Below, one piece after another: positions 34,416 to 43,263 of a stretch of DNA of 64,000 bases. A program made the position numbers and the translations under genes. The first letter of the stretch is position 1. Each line of letters starts with the position of its first letter. This DNA comes from Planctomycetota bacterium. Lineage in GTDB: Bacteria; Planctomycetota; UBA1135; GCA-002686595. Under the pieces are notes generated by a model that was given only the letters and a program-made list of their open reading frames with translations, made no database searches and was not told the DNA's origin. The stretch lies in assembly GCA_002683825.1 (NCBI GenBank), contig NYUD01000066.1, positions 1 to 64,000 of the forward strand, given 5' to 3'.

Positions 34416-35915
34416 TCAGCGCTGCTCCTTCTCGGGCCGGCGCTTCAGGCGCTTCTGATGGCGCCTCGCCATCTCCTTCTCCCAGTACTCCGTCACCTCC
34501 TCCGGCTCCGCGGTCAGCCCCTGGTCTCGTGACTCTTCCAGGAACTCCCCGAGGGCGCAGCGGAGACGCTCGAGGACGGCCGCGTGCTCCTCGGAATCGA
34601 TCAGGTTGACGATCTCATGGGGATCCCGGAGCGTGTCGTACAACTCCTCGGCAGGCCGGGTCGGCGCCATCAGTACGGCCTGGGCCGGTGTGAGCTCACC
34701 CCGTTCGTGAAGCTCGCGCATCAGGGCGATGACGGGGTACGTGCTCTCCTTGTATCGATTCCGCTGGAGGAACGCTCGCTCGGGCATGAGGTTGCGGATG
34801 TAGCGGTAGCGCTCGTCGCGAACCGTGCGAATGCGGAAGACGGTTTCGTCGCAGCGGTCGCGGGCCCCGAACACATGACGCCGCTCGGCCCCGGACGTGC
34901 GCGGATAGAAGGCGCGCCCCTGCATTGCCTCGGGAGTTTTCACCCCCGCGATTTCAAGGGTGGTGGCCGTGATGTCGATGGCGGAGATCAACCGATCGTC
35001 GACGCTCCCGGCCCGGTAGCCCCGTGGCGCCGGGATGCCCGCCGGCCAGCGCAGGATCAGAGGCACGTGCAGGCCGCTGTCATAGGGCCACTGCTTGCCG
35101 CGCAGCATGGCGCGCCCGTGATCCGCGAAGAAAACCACGACCGTCCGGTCGGCGAGCCCGTCGGCTTCCAGCCGCTCCAGGACGCGTCCGACCTTCACGT
35201 CCAGGGCCATCACCGTGTTGAGGTACTGGGCCCAGTCTGCCCGCGTCAGCGGGTGATCGGGGTAGTAAGGGGGAATCACCACGGCGTCGGGATCGGCGGG
35301 TCGCTCGATGTGCTCGTGCGACGTGTTCCAGGCCTTGCCGCGATGGGTCTCCGAGAAATTCAGCTGCGCGTAGAAAGGCTGGTGGTCCTTCAACCGGCTC
35401 CAGCGCGCGCCGTCGAAAGGCTCGCCCTCGTAGTGGAAGTTCCAGTCGGTCTTTCCCGTGCCGCGCAGAAAGGTCTCCCCCTTCTTCCCGGTCAGGTCGC
35501 GCAGGTTGGCGGTGAAGTACCCCGCCTCTCGCAGCCAGTCGGTGATGAGACGCACGCCGTCGGGGAGGCTGTAGCCGTCGTCGCGGTGAGAGCGGTGATT
35601 GTGGGCGCCGATCGTCGTCTGGTACATGCCGGTCATGAACGCCGAGCGGCTGGCGGAGCAGACCGGCGCCGTCGTGAACGCGCGCGTGAAGCGCACGCCC
35701 TGCGCCGCCAGGCGGTCGAGGTGCGGCGTGTGGACCTGCGACGTCCCGAAGCACCCGAGCTCGGGGCCCATGTCCTCGGCCACGATCCACAGGATGTTGG
35801 GCCGCGGCGGCGCGCCGTCGTCCCCGGCAGCGGCGATCGGGGCCAGGGCCGCCAGGCCGAACCAAAGCGTCGCGGCGCGGGCGGGGTGGGTGATGTCGGG
35901 CGCGCGCACTCTCAT
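34416..35915 (-). CDS. Secreted sulfatase (arylsulfatase family)
   Basis: 499 aa with an N-terminal signal region (AATLWFGLAALAPIAAAG). The metal-binding start motif NILWIVAEDMGPELGCFG and the active-site peptide VCSASRSAFMTGMYQ are clear. The catalytic position is Cys in a C-S-A-S-R context (CxAxR), which formylglycine-generating enzymes accept as well as CxPxR. Further metal/substrate residues lie in NFSETHRG and FFADHGRAMLRGKQ. Likely hydrolyses a sulfate ester on an exogenous polysaccharide or sulfated sugar. It stands alone between the RHS locus and marC. The charged C-terminus (RRHQKRLKRRPEKEQR) is unusual. Confidence 0.92.
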   Translation of the reverse strand: MRVRAPDITHPARAATLWFGLAALAPIAAAGDDGAPPRPNILWIVAEDMGPELGCFGTSQVHTPHLDRLAAQGVRFTRAFTTAPVCSASRSAFMTGMYQTTIGAHNHRSHRDDGYSLPDGVRLITDWLREAGYFTANLRDLTGKKGETFLRGTGKTDWNFHYEGEPFDGARWSRLKDHQPFYAQLNFSETHRGKAWNTSHEHIERPADPDAVVIPPYYPDHPLTRADWAQYLNTVMALDVKVGRVLERLEADGLADRTVVVFFADHGRAMLRGKQWPYDSGLHVPLILRWPAGIPAPRGYRAGSVDDRLISAIDITATTLEIAGVKTPEAMQGRAFYPRTSGAERRHVFGARDRCDETVFRIRTVRDERYRYIRNLMPERAFLQRNRYKESTYPVIALMRELHERGELTPAQAVLMAPTRPAEELYDTLRDPHEIVNLIDSEEHAAVLERLRCALGEFLEESRDQGLTAEPEEVTEYWEKEMARRHQKRLKRRPEKEQR

Positions 35916-35990
35916 GGGTCTCCGGCGCCGCAGGCGAGTTGACCGGGCGCGGCGAGCCGGATTCTAAGGGCGAGGGGGCCGGGGAGGCGG

Positions 35991-36599
35991 TCAGAGCCCG
36001 AAGTACTCCACGATCCCGGCCAGAACGCTCGAGACGGCCACCGACGCGAGGATCAACCCCATCACGCGGCTGACGATGCTGGCCCCGCTGTTGCCGATCA
36101 GCCGGCTGATCCGGTTGGCGGCGAGCATGAACAGGAACGCGATCAGAAGCACCAGGAGCATGCTCGCGGTGGTCCAGGCCTGCTCCAGGAAATCGTAGCT
36201 GTCATTCTTGGTCAAGAGCACCGCCGCGAGCATGGCGCCGGGACTCGCGATCGATGGCACGGCGAGCGGGAAGACCGCCGTTTCGCCCGCGCTCGACGCC
36301 AGCTTGAGTTCCTCCTCCGGCTTGCTTTCACCGAAGATCATGGAGAGCGCGAAGAGGAACAGGACGATCCCTCCCGCGATCTGGAACGCCGAGAGCGAGA
36401 TGTCCATCGCGGTGAGAATGACCTCGCCCGCCGCGACGAAGAACAGAAGGACCAGCGCCGAGACCAGCGTCGCCTTGAGCGCGATTTTCCTCCTGGCCTT
36501 GTGGTCGTACTGCCGGGTGACCGCAAGGAACACCGGCACCGTCCCGATCGGATCGATCACGGCGAAGAAGAGGACGAACTGGCTGATGATCTCGCTCAT
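35991..36599 (-). CDS. marC: MarC-family integral membrane protein
   Basis: 202 aa from ATG 36599 (MSEIISQFVLFFAVIDPIGT). A long upstream open frame has no membrane character and is not used. Six hydrophobic segments and the family motifs DPIGTVPVFLAVT, AFQIAGGIVLFLFALSMIFG, PLAVPSIASPGAM and RVMGLILASVAV are present, matching the MarC/UPF0056 family of inner-membrane proteins whose transport role is not settled. Lies 76 bp from the sulfatase gene. Confidence 0.9.
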   Translation of the reverse strand: MSEIISQFVLFFAVIDPIGTVPVFLAVTRQYDHKARRKIALKATLVSALVLLFFVAAGEVILTAMDISLSAFQIAGGIVLFLFALSMIFGESKPEEELKLASSAGETAVFPLAVPSIASPGAMLAAVLLTKNDSYDFLEQAWTTASMLLVLLIAFLFMLAANRISRLIGNSGASIVSRVMGLILASVAVSSVLAGIVEYFGL

Positions 36600-37146
36600 C
36601 GTCGTGGGCTTCCATGCGTCGATCGCGTCCACAGAGATCCGAGGCGCGATGTCCCCCCGCTGCACCGGCGACTTCGCGCCGGCATCGTGTCCCATTGACC
36701 GCAAAGAGGGCCGGGATGTCAACGTGGGCCCGTCCGGAGCGCAGGATGGACGCACCCACGCCGATCGACGGGGCCTCTTGCTGACCCGCTTCCCGGGCGG
36801 TGGAGGCGAGCGTGGCCGGTAGCTCGAGAACACCCCTTCGGCCCCATACCCCCAGGTGAGCCCCTCGGTTCGCGACGCATTGGAATCGGAGTACCTACGG
36901 GCGACTGACACCCTCGTACCGGATCCTTCAGTAAGAAAAGAGAATTTCCTGAGACGATTCCCGGCTTCGAGCGGCAATCCCGGGAACAAACACCCACGAG
37001 GAACGCCATGCGCTCAAGAGTCATTGCCCTACTCGGCCTGTGATTTTCACATGCCGGCGCAATGTGAATCCCAGACCACGAGTGCAGTTCCCCTCGCCGC
37101 TCGATCGGGTGGCGTATCGACCCGTAACTCCAGATCGGAGATAGAT
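36600..37146. other. Intergenic region between marC and a Cys-rich protein gene
   Basis: No gene is supported here. A minus-oriented copy of the interspersed element lies at 36811-36852. A short inverted repeat (TTCACAT at 37046-37052, ATGTGAA at 37062-37068) lies about 80 bp before the next gene and could be an operator. Confidence 0.45.
36811..36852 (-). repeat. Interspersed CCAAAGGGG-type intergenic element
   Basis: On the minus strand it reads GGGGTATGGGGCCGAAGGGG then TGTTCTCGAGC and ends ACCGGCC. The core CCGAAGGGGTGTTCTCG differs by one base from the CCAAAGGGGTGTTTTCG type. It lies in the leader region of marC. Confidence 0.5.
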
Positions 37147-37551
37147 ATGAATCGTGTTTTCTCACTCGCTCGAACGTCGCTCCTCTTCGCGGCCGCATTC
37201 GTGTTCGCGTACGTTCTGCCCGTACAGGCGAGCGCCCGGCCGCCGGCACAGGAAGTCGACTGCCAGTTGCAAGTTCTCTACTGTCCGACGACGGGCGTCA
37301 GCTTCAGGTGCATCGGCGACTGCGCACCCTTCAACGCCACCTGCGTGCTCAAGAACATCGGCACGTGGTTGTACTGCGTCTGTGAGGATCCCGACGGCGC
37401 GGGCCCTCGGCGCTTCGCGAACTGCTCGCTGTTCATCGACACCGCGACGTTCAACTGGATTTGCGGAGACTTCGGCTGTCAGGGAACCTGCCGCCTCACG
37501 CCCACTCCGTTGCCGAACGGCTGCTTCGAGTTCCGCTGCATCTGCCTCTGA
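37147..37551 (+). CDS. Small Cys-rich secreted protein
   Basis: 134 aa from ATG 37147, with GGAG 8-9 nt upstream. Signal peptide MNRVFSLARTSLLFAAAFVF, cleaved around VQASA. The mature part of about 105 residues has about 14 Cys (CQLQVLYC, CIGDCAPFNATC, YCVCEDPDG, CGDFGCQGTC, CFEFRCICL), a density typical of disulfide-stabilised extracellular peptides. No family recognised. Ends ...CICL. A short hairpin about 80 bp upstream may be regulatory. Confidence 0.72.
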   Translation: MNRVFSLARTSLLFAAAFVFAYVLPVQASARPPAQEVDCQLQVLYCPTTGVSFRCIGDCAPFNATCVLKNIGTWLYCVCEDPDGAGPRRFANCSLFIDTATFNWICGDFGCQGTCRLTPTPLPNGCFEFRCICL

Positions 37552-37663
37552 TCGGCCCCGTCGGGAGCAGCCCGCGTGCGCGGACATGCTGTTCCCGACC
37601 TCGCCCCCCGCTGCTGCGTCCGCTCCCACGATCCCCTCGTTTCACACATAGCAAGTACCCACC

Positions 37664-38491
37664 ATGTCCACGCAGTCGTCCCTCCTATCCCTTCGCAGTC
37701 TCGCCGCCGTCATCGTCGTCGCCGCCGGGCTGGGCATCGGTTACACCTTCAAGATGGCCGGCGCGGCCACGCCCGCTTCCGCATCGCCCGAAGCGGAGCC
37801 GGCCCCCGTCCCCGATACCCCGGCCTCCCCCGCGCAGCCCGTACCCGACATCGGCCCGCCCCCGCCCGCCGAGCTGGCGTTCAATACGCACTGGAACCTC
37901 GAGTTCGGTCTTGTGTTCGAGGTGCCCGTCGCCTGGATCGCCAAGCAGAGCAACCGCATGGACCTCGTGGGGGAAGGGCCTTCGATACCGAGCTTCTTGC
38001 CCTCGAAGCGCGGCGAAGGCCACGAGCTGGAGGGGGTCGAACTGACCATGGAGAACCGCTTCGACGTCTTCCAGGTCGATCCGCGGGACCTGCGGCAGCG
38101 CATCGAAGCCGCGCAGCAAATCGAAGACGTCAACGCCCCGCCGCGCTGTTCCTTGCGACCGACCTTCGACGCCACCGGCTTGCTCGAGTACCGGCAGGTG
38201 TTCGGCCACCTCGAGGGCCGCGCCGCCATCGAAGGCAACTACACCGGCAAGCGCACCCGGTTCCCTGACGGCTCGCTGAGCCTCGAGGTGCGCGGCGTCC
38301 TCTGGGACCGCAAGTCCTTCCCACCCCAATGGGAGGACGGCGCGGGCGACGGCGGCATCCTCGAGATCGTCGAATCCGCCCAGGGCGACGCGCTGCTGCG
38401 CTTCCGCCCCGAGGACGGCCGACGAGCGCGCGTCGTCGGCAACCTGTCCCCCGACGGCTCGCTGGCCCTCTGGGTCGAAGAGGAACGCTAG
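37664..38491 (+). CDS. Membrane-anchored or exported protein of unknown function
   Basis: 275 aa. One hydrophobic segment (LAAVIVVAAGLGIGYTFKMA) is followed by a Pro/Ala/Glu linker (PEAEPAPVPDTPASPAQPVP) and a globular domain of about 200 residues with mixed strands and helices (WNLEFGLVFEVPVAWIAKQS, VDPRDLRQRIEAAQQI, ILEIVESAQGDALLRFRPED). No recognised motif. The domain is predicted to be outside the cytoplasm. Separated from the Cys-rich protein gene by 112 bp on the same strand. Confidence 0.65.
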   Translation: MSTQSSLLSLRSLAAVIVVAAGLGIGYTFKMAGAATPASASPEAEPAPVPDTPASPAQPVPDIGPPPPAELAFNTHWNLEFGLVFEVPVAWIAKQSNRMDLVGEGPSIPSFLPSKRGEGHELEGVELTMENRFDVFQVDPRDLRQRIEAAQQIEDVNAPPRCSLRPTFDATGLLEYRQVFGHLEGRAAIEGNYTGKRTRFPDGSLSLEVRGVLWDRKSFPPQWEDGAGDGGILEIVESAQGDALLRFRPEDGRRARVVGNLSPDGSLALWVEEER

Positions 38492-38936
38492 GAGCCCGTT
38501 GGTGAACGGATCCGGCGCACTGCGGGCGTCCGGGAGCCCTGGCCGGCACGCGAACGGCTCTCCGAATCCAGCGATCCGCCTGCGTTTCCGCACCTCAGCC
38601 AGGCTGCCCGGACACTCCATCGCATCCGAACCAGTTCTTTGCCATGGGTGCCCCAAAGGAGTATTCCCACGACTCCGGCTCGAAAGGCCGGCTAACTGAT
38701 CGGCACGATACGGGTGGTCGCCCAGGGACACCGAGGACGGTCGTGCCATCGGGAGTGGAGTCGACAGAATCGGCGCCGGCGTTCATGTGAGTGCCGGATA
38801 GCTGTCGCTGTCTGTGCGAGGGGCAGACGGTCAGGCGAATCAGCTGCGTCGATTTCCTTCGAGGCGTTGCCTGTCGTCACGGAGAGGCGTTCTCAGCGAC
38901 GAGACAGGGAGGCAACCGCACCGCTACACTGTGCGC
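38492..38936. other. Intergenic region upstream of the CDF transporter
   Basis: About 445 bp with no supported gene. It holds one copy of the interspersed element (38645-38680). Otherwise no promoter or structure is obvious. Confidence 0.4.
38645..38680 (+). repeat. Interspersed CCAAAGGGG-type intergenic element
   Basis: TGGGTGCCCCAAAGGAGTAT followed by TCCCACGACTCCGGC. GGAGT pairs with ACTCC across ATTCCCACG. This is a different base composition from the GGGTG/CGCCC stem at 25101, which hints that structure is conserved. Confidence 0.5.
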
Positions 38937-39857
38937 ATGGCCCAGGGAACCAAGTTGGTCGTCTACGCAGCCTTGGTCGGCAATGCGCTCATTGCGGTGA
39001 CAAAGTTCATCGCGGCATCGATCACCGGGTCCGCGGCGATGTTCGCGGAGGGCATCCACTCCGTGGTCGATACGGGCAACCAGGGGCTTCTTCTCTACGG
39101 GATCCGGCGCGCGAAGAGACCCGCCTCCGGGCGCTACCCCTTCGGACACGGCAAGGAGATCTACTTCTGGTCGTTCGTCGTGGCGATCCTGATCTTCGCA
39201 CTCGGCGCGGGCGTCTCGATCTACGAGGGCATCCACCGCACGCGCCACCCGGAGGAGATCACCGACCCGCTCGTCAACTACATCGTGATCGGCGCGGCCG
39301 TGATCTTCGAAGGCGCGGCGTGGTGGCTCGCGTACCGCGAGTTCCGCGCCCTCCAAGGCGCCCGCACGATCGCCGGTGCGATCCGCGCTTCGAAAGACCC
39401 GACCACCTTCGTGGTCCTCTTCGAAGACAGCGCCGCGCTGCTCGGCCTGGTCTTCGCCGGGATCGGGTTGACGCTGAGCCAGGTACTCGAAATGCCGATC
39501 TTCGACGGCATCGCTTCGATCGCGATCGGCTTGATCCTCACGCTGACGGCGATCGGCCTGGCGATACGCACCAAGTCGCTGCTCATCGGCGAGGCGGCCG
39601 ACCCCGTACTCGTCGAGGACGTTCGCCGTCGTGCCGGCGGTCTTTCAGCCGTGGACGCCGTCAATGAAGTGCTGACTTTGCACATGGGCCCCCACTACGT
39701 GCTCCTCAACGTGAGCGTCGACTTCAAGAACTCCTTGCCCGCCGGTGAGATCGAGCAGGCGATCGACCGGTTCACCCGTGAAATTCGCGAGGCGCACCCG
39801 GACATCAAGCGCGTCTTCGTCGAGGCGGAAGCGAAGCGCCTCGCATCTTCCGGCTAG
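38937..39857 (+). CDS. Cation diffusion facilitator (CDF) transporter
   Basis: 306 aa from ATG 38937 (MAQGTKLVVYAALVGNALIA). Six hydrophobic segments and the CDF pattern FAEGIHSVVDTGNQGLLLYG, RYPFGHGKEIYFWSFV, VLFEDSAALLGLV are visible. The second metal site reads ED rather than the usual HD/DD, as in the ZnT9/SLC30A9-like branch. A cytoplasmic C-terminal domain (VLTLHMGPHYVLLNVSVDFK) follows. Probably exports a divalent cation such as zinc, or exchanges protons. Its stop overlaps that of the convergent DoxX gene (CTAG). Confidence 0.9.
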   Translation: MAQGTKLVVYAALVGNALIAVTKFIAASITGSAAMFAEGIHSVVDTGNQGLLLYGIRRAKRPASGRYPFGHGKEIYFWSFVVAILIFALGAGVSIYEGIHRTRHPEEITDPLVNYIVIGAAVIFEGAAWWLAYREFRALQGARTIAGAIRASKDPTTFVVLFEDSAALLGLVFAGIGLTLSQVLEMPIFDGIASIAIGLILTLTAIGLAIRTKSLLIGEAADPVLVEDVRRRAGGLSAVDAVNEVLTLHMGPHYVLLNVSVDFKNSLPAGEIEQAIDRFTREIREAHPDIKRVFVEAEAKRLASSG

Positions 39858-40297
39858 GGATCGGACGGGCCGCGGCGGATCATTCCCAGCAGCTGGTCCC
39901 TGTGGATCACGAGAACGATCGCCGCGCAAAGGACCGTGATCCACGCGAAGGCGAAGAGACTCGGGTCCGCCACCAGCTCTTCCGACCCCTCCGGCAGGTT
40001 GTCCTTGATCCCCTCGAGGGAGATTCCCAGCACCGTGAGGTGGCTTCCGATCGCGCCGCCCATGACGGCGAGCGCGAGGAGCGCACCGAGCGGAACCATC
40101 CTCGGAGAGAGCAGCAGCACCACACAGACCAGCTCGGCGGCCCCGGTCAGGTACCGCCCCCACGGCTCGACACCGAGCGTCGTGAAGATCGCCACCGGCA
40201 TCGCCGCCCCGGTGAACTTGAAGAACAGGGTCATGCCCATCAGGAACGAGGCAATGATCCGGCAGACCCATGAGACCGTCCGTGCGCTCTTGCTCAC
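39854..40297 (-). CDS. DoxX-family membrane protein
   Basis: 147 aa, four predicted membrane segments (VCRIIASFLMGMTLFFKFTG, YLTGAAELVCVVLLLSPRMV, GALLALAVMGGAIGSHLTVL, FAWITVLCAAIVLVIHRDQ). The ELVCVVLLL and GAIGSHL motifs fit the DoxX/DoxD group of quinone-associated or oxidative-stress membrane proteins. Its stop codon shares bases with the stop of the convergent CDF gene. Confidence 0.85.
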   Translation of the reverse strand: MSKSARTVSWVCRIIASFLMGMTLFFKFTGAAMPVAIFTTLGVEPWGRYLTGAAELVCVVLLLSPRMVPLGALLALAVMGGAIGSHLTVLGISLEGIKDNLPEGSEELVADPSLFAFAWITVLCAAIVLVIHRDQLLGMIRRGPSDP

Positions 40298-40453
40298 CGT
40301 TCAAAGAGTAGCAGCAAGTAGCACGTGGATGAGGGGAAAGCCGTTCGACACCCACGGTTCTCAGGGGGTCTCTTCGATTTTCTTGCTCGCGACGTGCAGC
40401 CGTCAAGAACGCCGGAGTCGTACGTGGAGGCTCGAACCGGCGGGGGTCGGCGC

Positions 40454-41890
40454 TCACGGCACGAGGTCCACGCCCCGGGCCGGAGAGACGAAGTCGAAGG
40501 CCGGGAACGCCAGGAAGTAGGCGAAGTGCACCGTGAACCCAGACATTGCGGAAAGCGCGGGCACGTTGACCAGGGCGGTCGCGTCGCCGGCCCCGTCGAG
40601 CGAGCCGAACAAGCCCACGAAGTAGGCGGGCCCGCCGGGGCCGTAGGCCAGCTGGGTGAGCGAGTCCGGGTTCACGGGCAGGACGAGGCCGCCCGGCAAT
40701 GTGACTCCCGGTGAGGTCCCGCTGCGCGTCGGCACGAGGAAGTAGGCGCGCCCCGCGTTGCCCAGCCCCGCACTGAGTTCCAGGGTGATCGTGCCGCCGA
40801 TCGGCATCGAGATCGACGGGGGGGTCGTGGCGAGCAAGACGTCGTCGAGGTAGGTGCGATGGCTCGAGGAGAACGCACCGCCCGCGTCGACGTCCCAGTT
40901 GACCGACCAGGTCATGACGCCGCGAAAATCCGGATAGCCCTCCGGATCCGCCAGCGCGTACGAGCCGCCGAACGTCCGGCCGAGGTAGAGCAGATCGAGG
41001 GCCTCGTGCACCGGGCCTGGCGTCGTGTAGCCGCTTCCCGCGGCCGAGGGGCTCGCGGGCAACCCGATGGCCACCTGGTCCGGCCGCAAGGGCGGGAAGT
41101 TCGCACCCCCGGCGACCGGGAAGCCGCCGATGAGCATGTCGGCCATGGCGGCATGGAAGTCGGCGGTCGCCGGAATGTAGATCTGGCCGTCCCGCCCGAA
41201 CATCGAGCCGGTGTTGTAGTGCTGGACGTGGACGTAGCTCAGCTCGTTCCGGACGGCGTGAAGAAGAGCGAGGTAACTCCCCCACACCCCGGCGTAGGCG
41301 CTGTAGCCCCCCTGAACGTTGGCCGTCTCCGGCGCGGCGGTCAGGATGAAGTCGGGGGGCAAGAGCGCGAGCAACTGGGTGATCGCGCCGATCATGTTGA
41401 CGATGCGCGGACTCGTCGGCGCGGTGAAATCACCGTCACCCCCCACGATGTTCAGCGAAGTGCCCTCGACGTCGATGTCGAGGCCGTCGAAGCCCCAGGT
41501 GTTGATGACACCGAGCATCGACGTCGCGAAGGCCGTCGCGTCCGCCGGTGTGTCGAGGTGGATCGGATCGGCCGCGCCGCCGATCGAGATCAAGACCTTC
41601 TTGCCCGCGGCCTGGAGCGCCTGAACGTCGGCCAGGAAGTCGCCCGCCGCGGGGTAGAGCCCCGGGTCCGGGGCGAACTCCATCGTCGAGCCGAAGGGCG
41701 TGGACGGCGTCGCGAACGCGACGTTGACCACGTCGTATGCCGCCGGGATCTGGGCCAGGGTCAGGCTGTTGGGTGAACTGACCCAGTTGTGCCAGTAACC
41801 GACGAGGAGCCGGTCAGGAAGATCCTGGGACGGGACGGGCGGGGCGAGAAACGGAAGCGCGACGGCGCAGGCGAGAACACGTGTCAGCAT
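40454..41890 (-). CDS. Secreted GH18 chitinase-like enzyme with C-terminal secretion/anchor-like module
   Basis: 478 aa with signal peptide (MLTRVLACAVALPFLAPPVP). The GH18 fold is clear: LLVGYWHNWV at the first strand, KVLISIGG at the third, and the catalytic FDGLDIDVEG (DxxDxDxE) with the acid Glu intact. VMTWSVNWD at the last strand completes the substrate-binding Trp. Hydrolysis of beta-1,4-GlcNAc chains is the known activity of the family. The last 120 residues (LELSAGLGNAGRAYFLVP, LFGSLDGAGDATALVNVPAL) form a beta domain also seen in other secreted proteins here. Divergent from the SGNH hydrolase gene. Confidence 0.9.
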   Translation of the reverse strand: MLTRVLACAVALPFLAPPVPSQDLPDRLLVGYWHNWVSSPNSLTLAQIPAAYDVVNVAFATPSTPFGSTMEFAPDPGLYPAAGDFLADVQALQAAGKKVLISIGGAADPIHLDTPADATAFATSMLGVINTWGFDGLDIDVEGTSLNIVGGDGDFTAPTSPRIVNMIGAITQLLALLPPDFILTAAPETANVQGGYSAYAGVWGSYLALLHAVRNELSYVHVQHYNTGSMFGRDGQIYIPATADFHAAMADMLIGGFPVAGGANFPPLRPDQVAIGLPASPSAAGSGYTTPGPVHEALDLLYLGRTFGGSYALADPEGYPDFRGVMTWSVNWDVDAGGAFSSSHRTYLDDVLLATTPPSISMPIGGTITLELSAGLGNAGRAYFLVPTRSGTSPGVTLPGGLVLPVNPDSLTQLAYGPGGPAYFVGLFGSLDGAGDATALVNVPALSAMSGFTVHFAYFLAFPAFDFVSPARGVDLVP

Positions 41891-42050
41891 GTGGGGTCTC
41901 CGGGAGGACGCCCCGATGGTACTCCCTGATACGGCTCCCTGTTCGATGGATCCGAAGAGAGCCGTGGACAGACGGGGGCGGATTGATTTTGTCCGTTCCG
42001 TGGCGCGATGCCATCATGGATCGGATGGTCTTCGACGACCGGCAACAGCG

Positions 42051-43130
42051 ATGACGAACGGCGGGAGGAAATGGACACGCCGCGCCGCGGCGGCGCTTCT
42101 GGGCGTCGTGGTGGCCGGGGTCGGAGCCGAGCTCGGCCTGAGGCTCTTCGATTTCAACGTGGCCAGCGTGAACGCGGGCTACATGCAGTTCGGCTACGCG
42201 CAAGGCATCCCCGCCTTCGACGAGGACGGGGTCCTGGTGGAAGGGCGCTCGTTGAAGGTGCGCCTCTTCGAGCCCGATCCCGAGACCTTCTGGCGGCCGA
42301 TCCCCGATGCCGTCGTCACCAACAGCTTCGGCTTCCGCGGCCGCACGGAGCCCGTCCCCGGCGATGATTCCGAACGCATCCGCATCGCCTTCATCGGAGA
42401 CTCCTGCACCTTTCTGGGCAACCCGGTCTACCCGGAGCTGATCCAGCTGGCGCTCCAGCGGCGCTTCGCCGATCGGGACTTCGACTGCATCAACGCCTCC
42501 TGTCCTGGTTACTCGAGTTTCCAGGGGACCAAGGTCTTGCCGCGCATCGAGGAGTGGAGGCCGGAGGCCGTCGTCGTGAACTTCGGATGGAACGATCACT
42601 TCCAGTCCATCGGAGGGCTCTCGGACTCGGCCCAGTACGCCTTGCAGCACGGGCTGCGCAGCGTGGGTCTGGTCCGCGCCTGGCTCGCTTCGCGCAGCCA
42701 CGATCCGGTGATGCGGGGCCCGCTCGGGCACTACGAAGACCATCTGGAGGAGATTCGCGACACCATCATCGGCTGGGGCGCCGTCCCGATCTTCGTCACC
42801 GCACCCTCAGCTTTCGTGGACGGCGCCATGCCCGATTGGTCCTACAACTTCTACGGCAAGTACCACGGGATGGACCGCGAGACCGTCGACGCGATCCCGC
42901 GCATGCACGCGGCCCAGGTCGAGGCCGTGCGGCGCGTGGCGAGCGAGCCGCCTTGCATCCTCGTGGATGCCGCCGGCGAGTTTCCGAAGAGCGCGGAGCC
43001 GATCGAGAAGGTCTTCCGCAAGGACCTGGCCCATTTCCGCACGAGCGGACACCGGATGATGGCGGACCTGGTAGGTCCTGCGGTGTTGAAGGTGGTCAGG
43101 CGGGCGATCGCCAGGCAAAAGGGGTCGTAG
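42051..43130 (+). CDS. SGNH/GDSL-type hydrolase, membrane-anchored
   Basis: 359 aa from ATG 42051 (MTNGGRKWTRRAAAALLGV); the longer frame upstream has no coding character. An N-terminal hydrophobic anchor is followed by an SGNH hydrolase domain with all blocks: IAFIGDSCTFLG (Ser nucleophile in GDS), VVNFGWNDHF (GxND) and DLAHFRTSGHRM (catalytic DxxH). Similar proteins are esterases or acyl/acetyl-transfer modules on cell-wall or exopolysaccharide. Divergent from the GH18 gene, which may share a carbohydrate role. Confidence 0.85.
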   Translation: MTNGGRKWTRRAAAALLGVVVAGVGAELGLRLFDFNVASVNAGYMQFGYAQGIPAFDEDGVLVEGRSLKVRLFEPDPETFWRPIPDAVVTNSFGFRGRTEPVPGDDSERIRIAFIGDSCTFLGNPVYPELIQLALQRRFADRDFDCINASCPGYSSFQGTKVLPRIEEWRPEAVVVNFGWNDHFQSIGGLSDSAQYALQHGLRSVGLVRAWLASRSHDPVMRGPLGHYEDHLEEIRDTIIGWGAVPIFVTAPSAFVDGAMPDWSYNFYGKYHGMDRETVDAIPRMHAAQVEAVRRVASEPPCILVDAAGEFPKSAEPIEKVFRKDLAHFRTSGHRMMADLVGPAVLKVVRRAIARQKGS

Positions 43131-43263
43131 GGGCGGGGTATCGCGCTCGAACGCGTGGCGCAGGATCGTTTCCGTATCCACGCGCGCGCCTTCGGAGCGT
43201 GGGCTCCGTGACACGACGCCTCGAAAAGCGATACCCGAACGCCCCTCCGGACCGCCTACCCTC

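Noticed and set aside
40345..40390. Another copy of the interspersed element (GGTTCTCAGGGGGTCTCTTC)
   Set aside because: Only loosely similar and with no pairing potential; kept out of the feature list.
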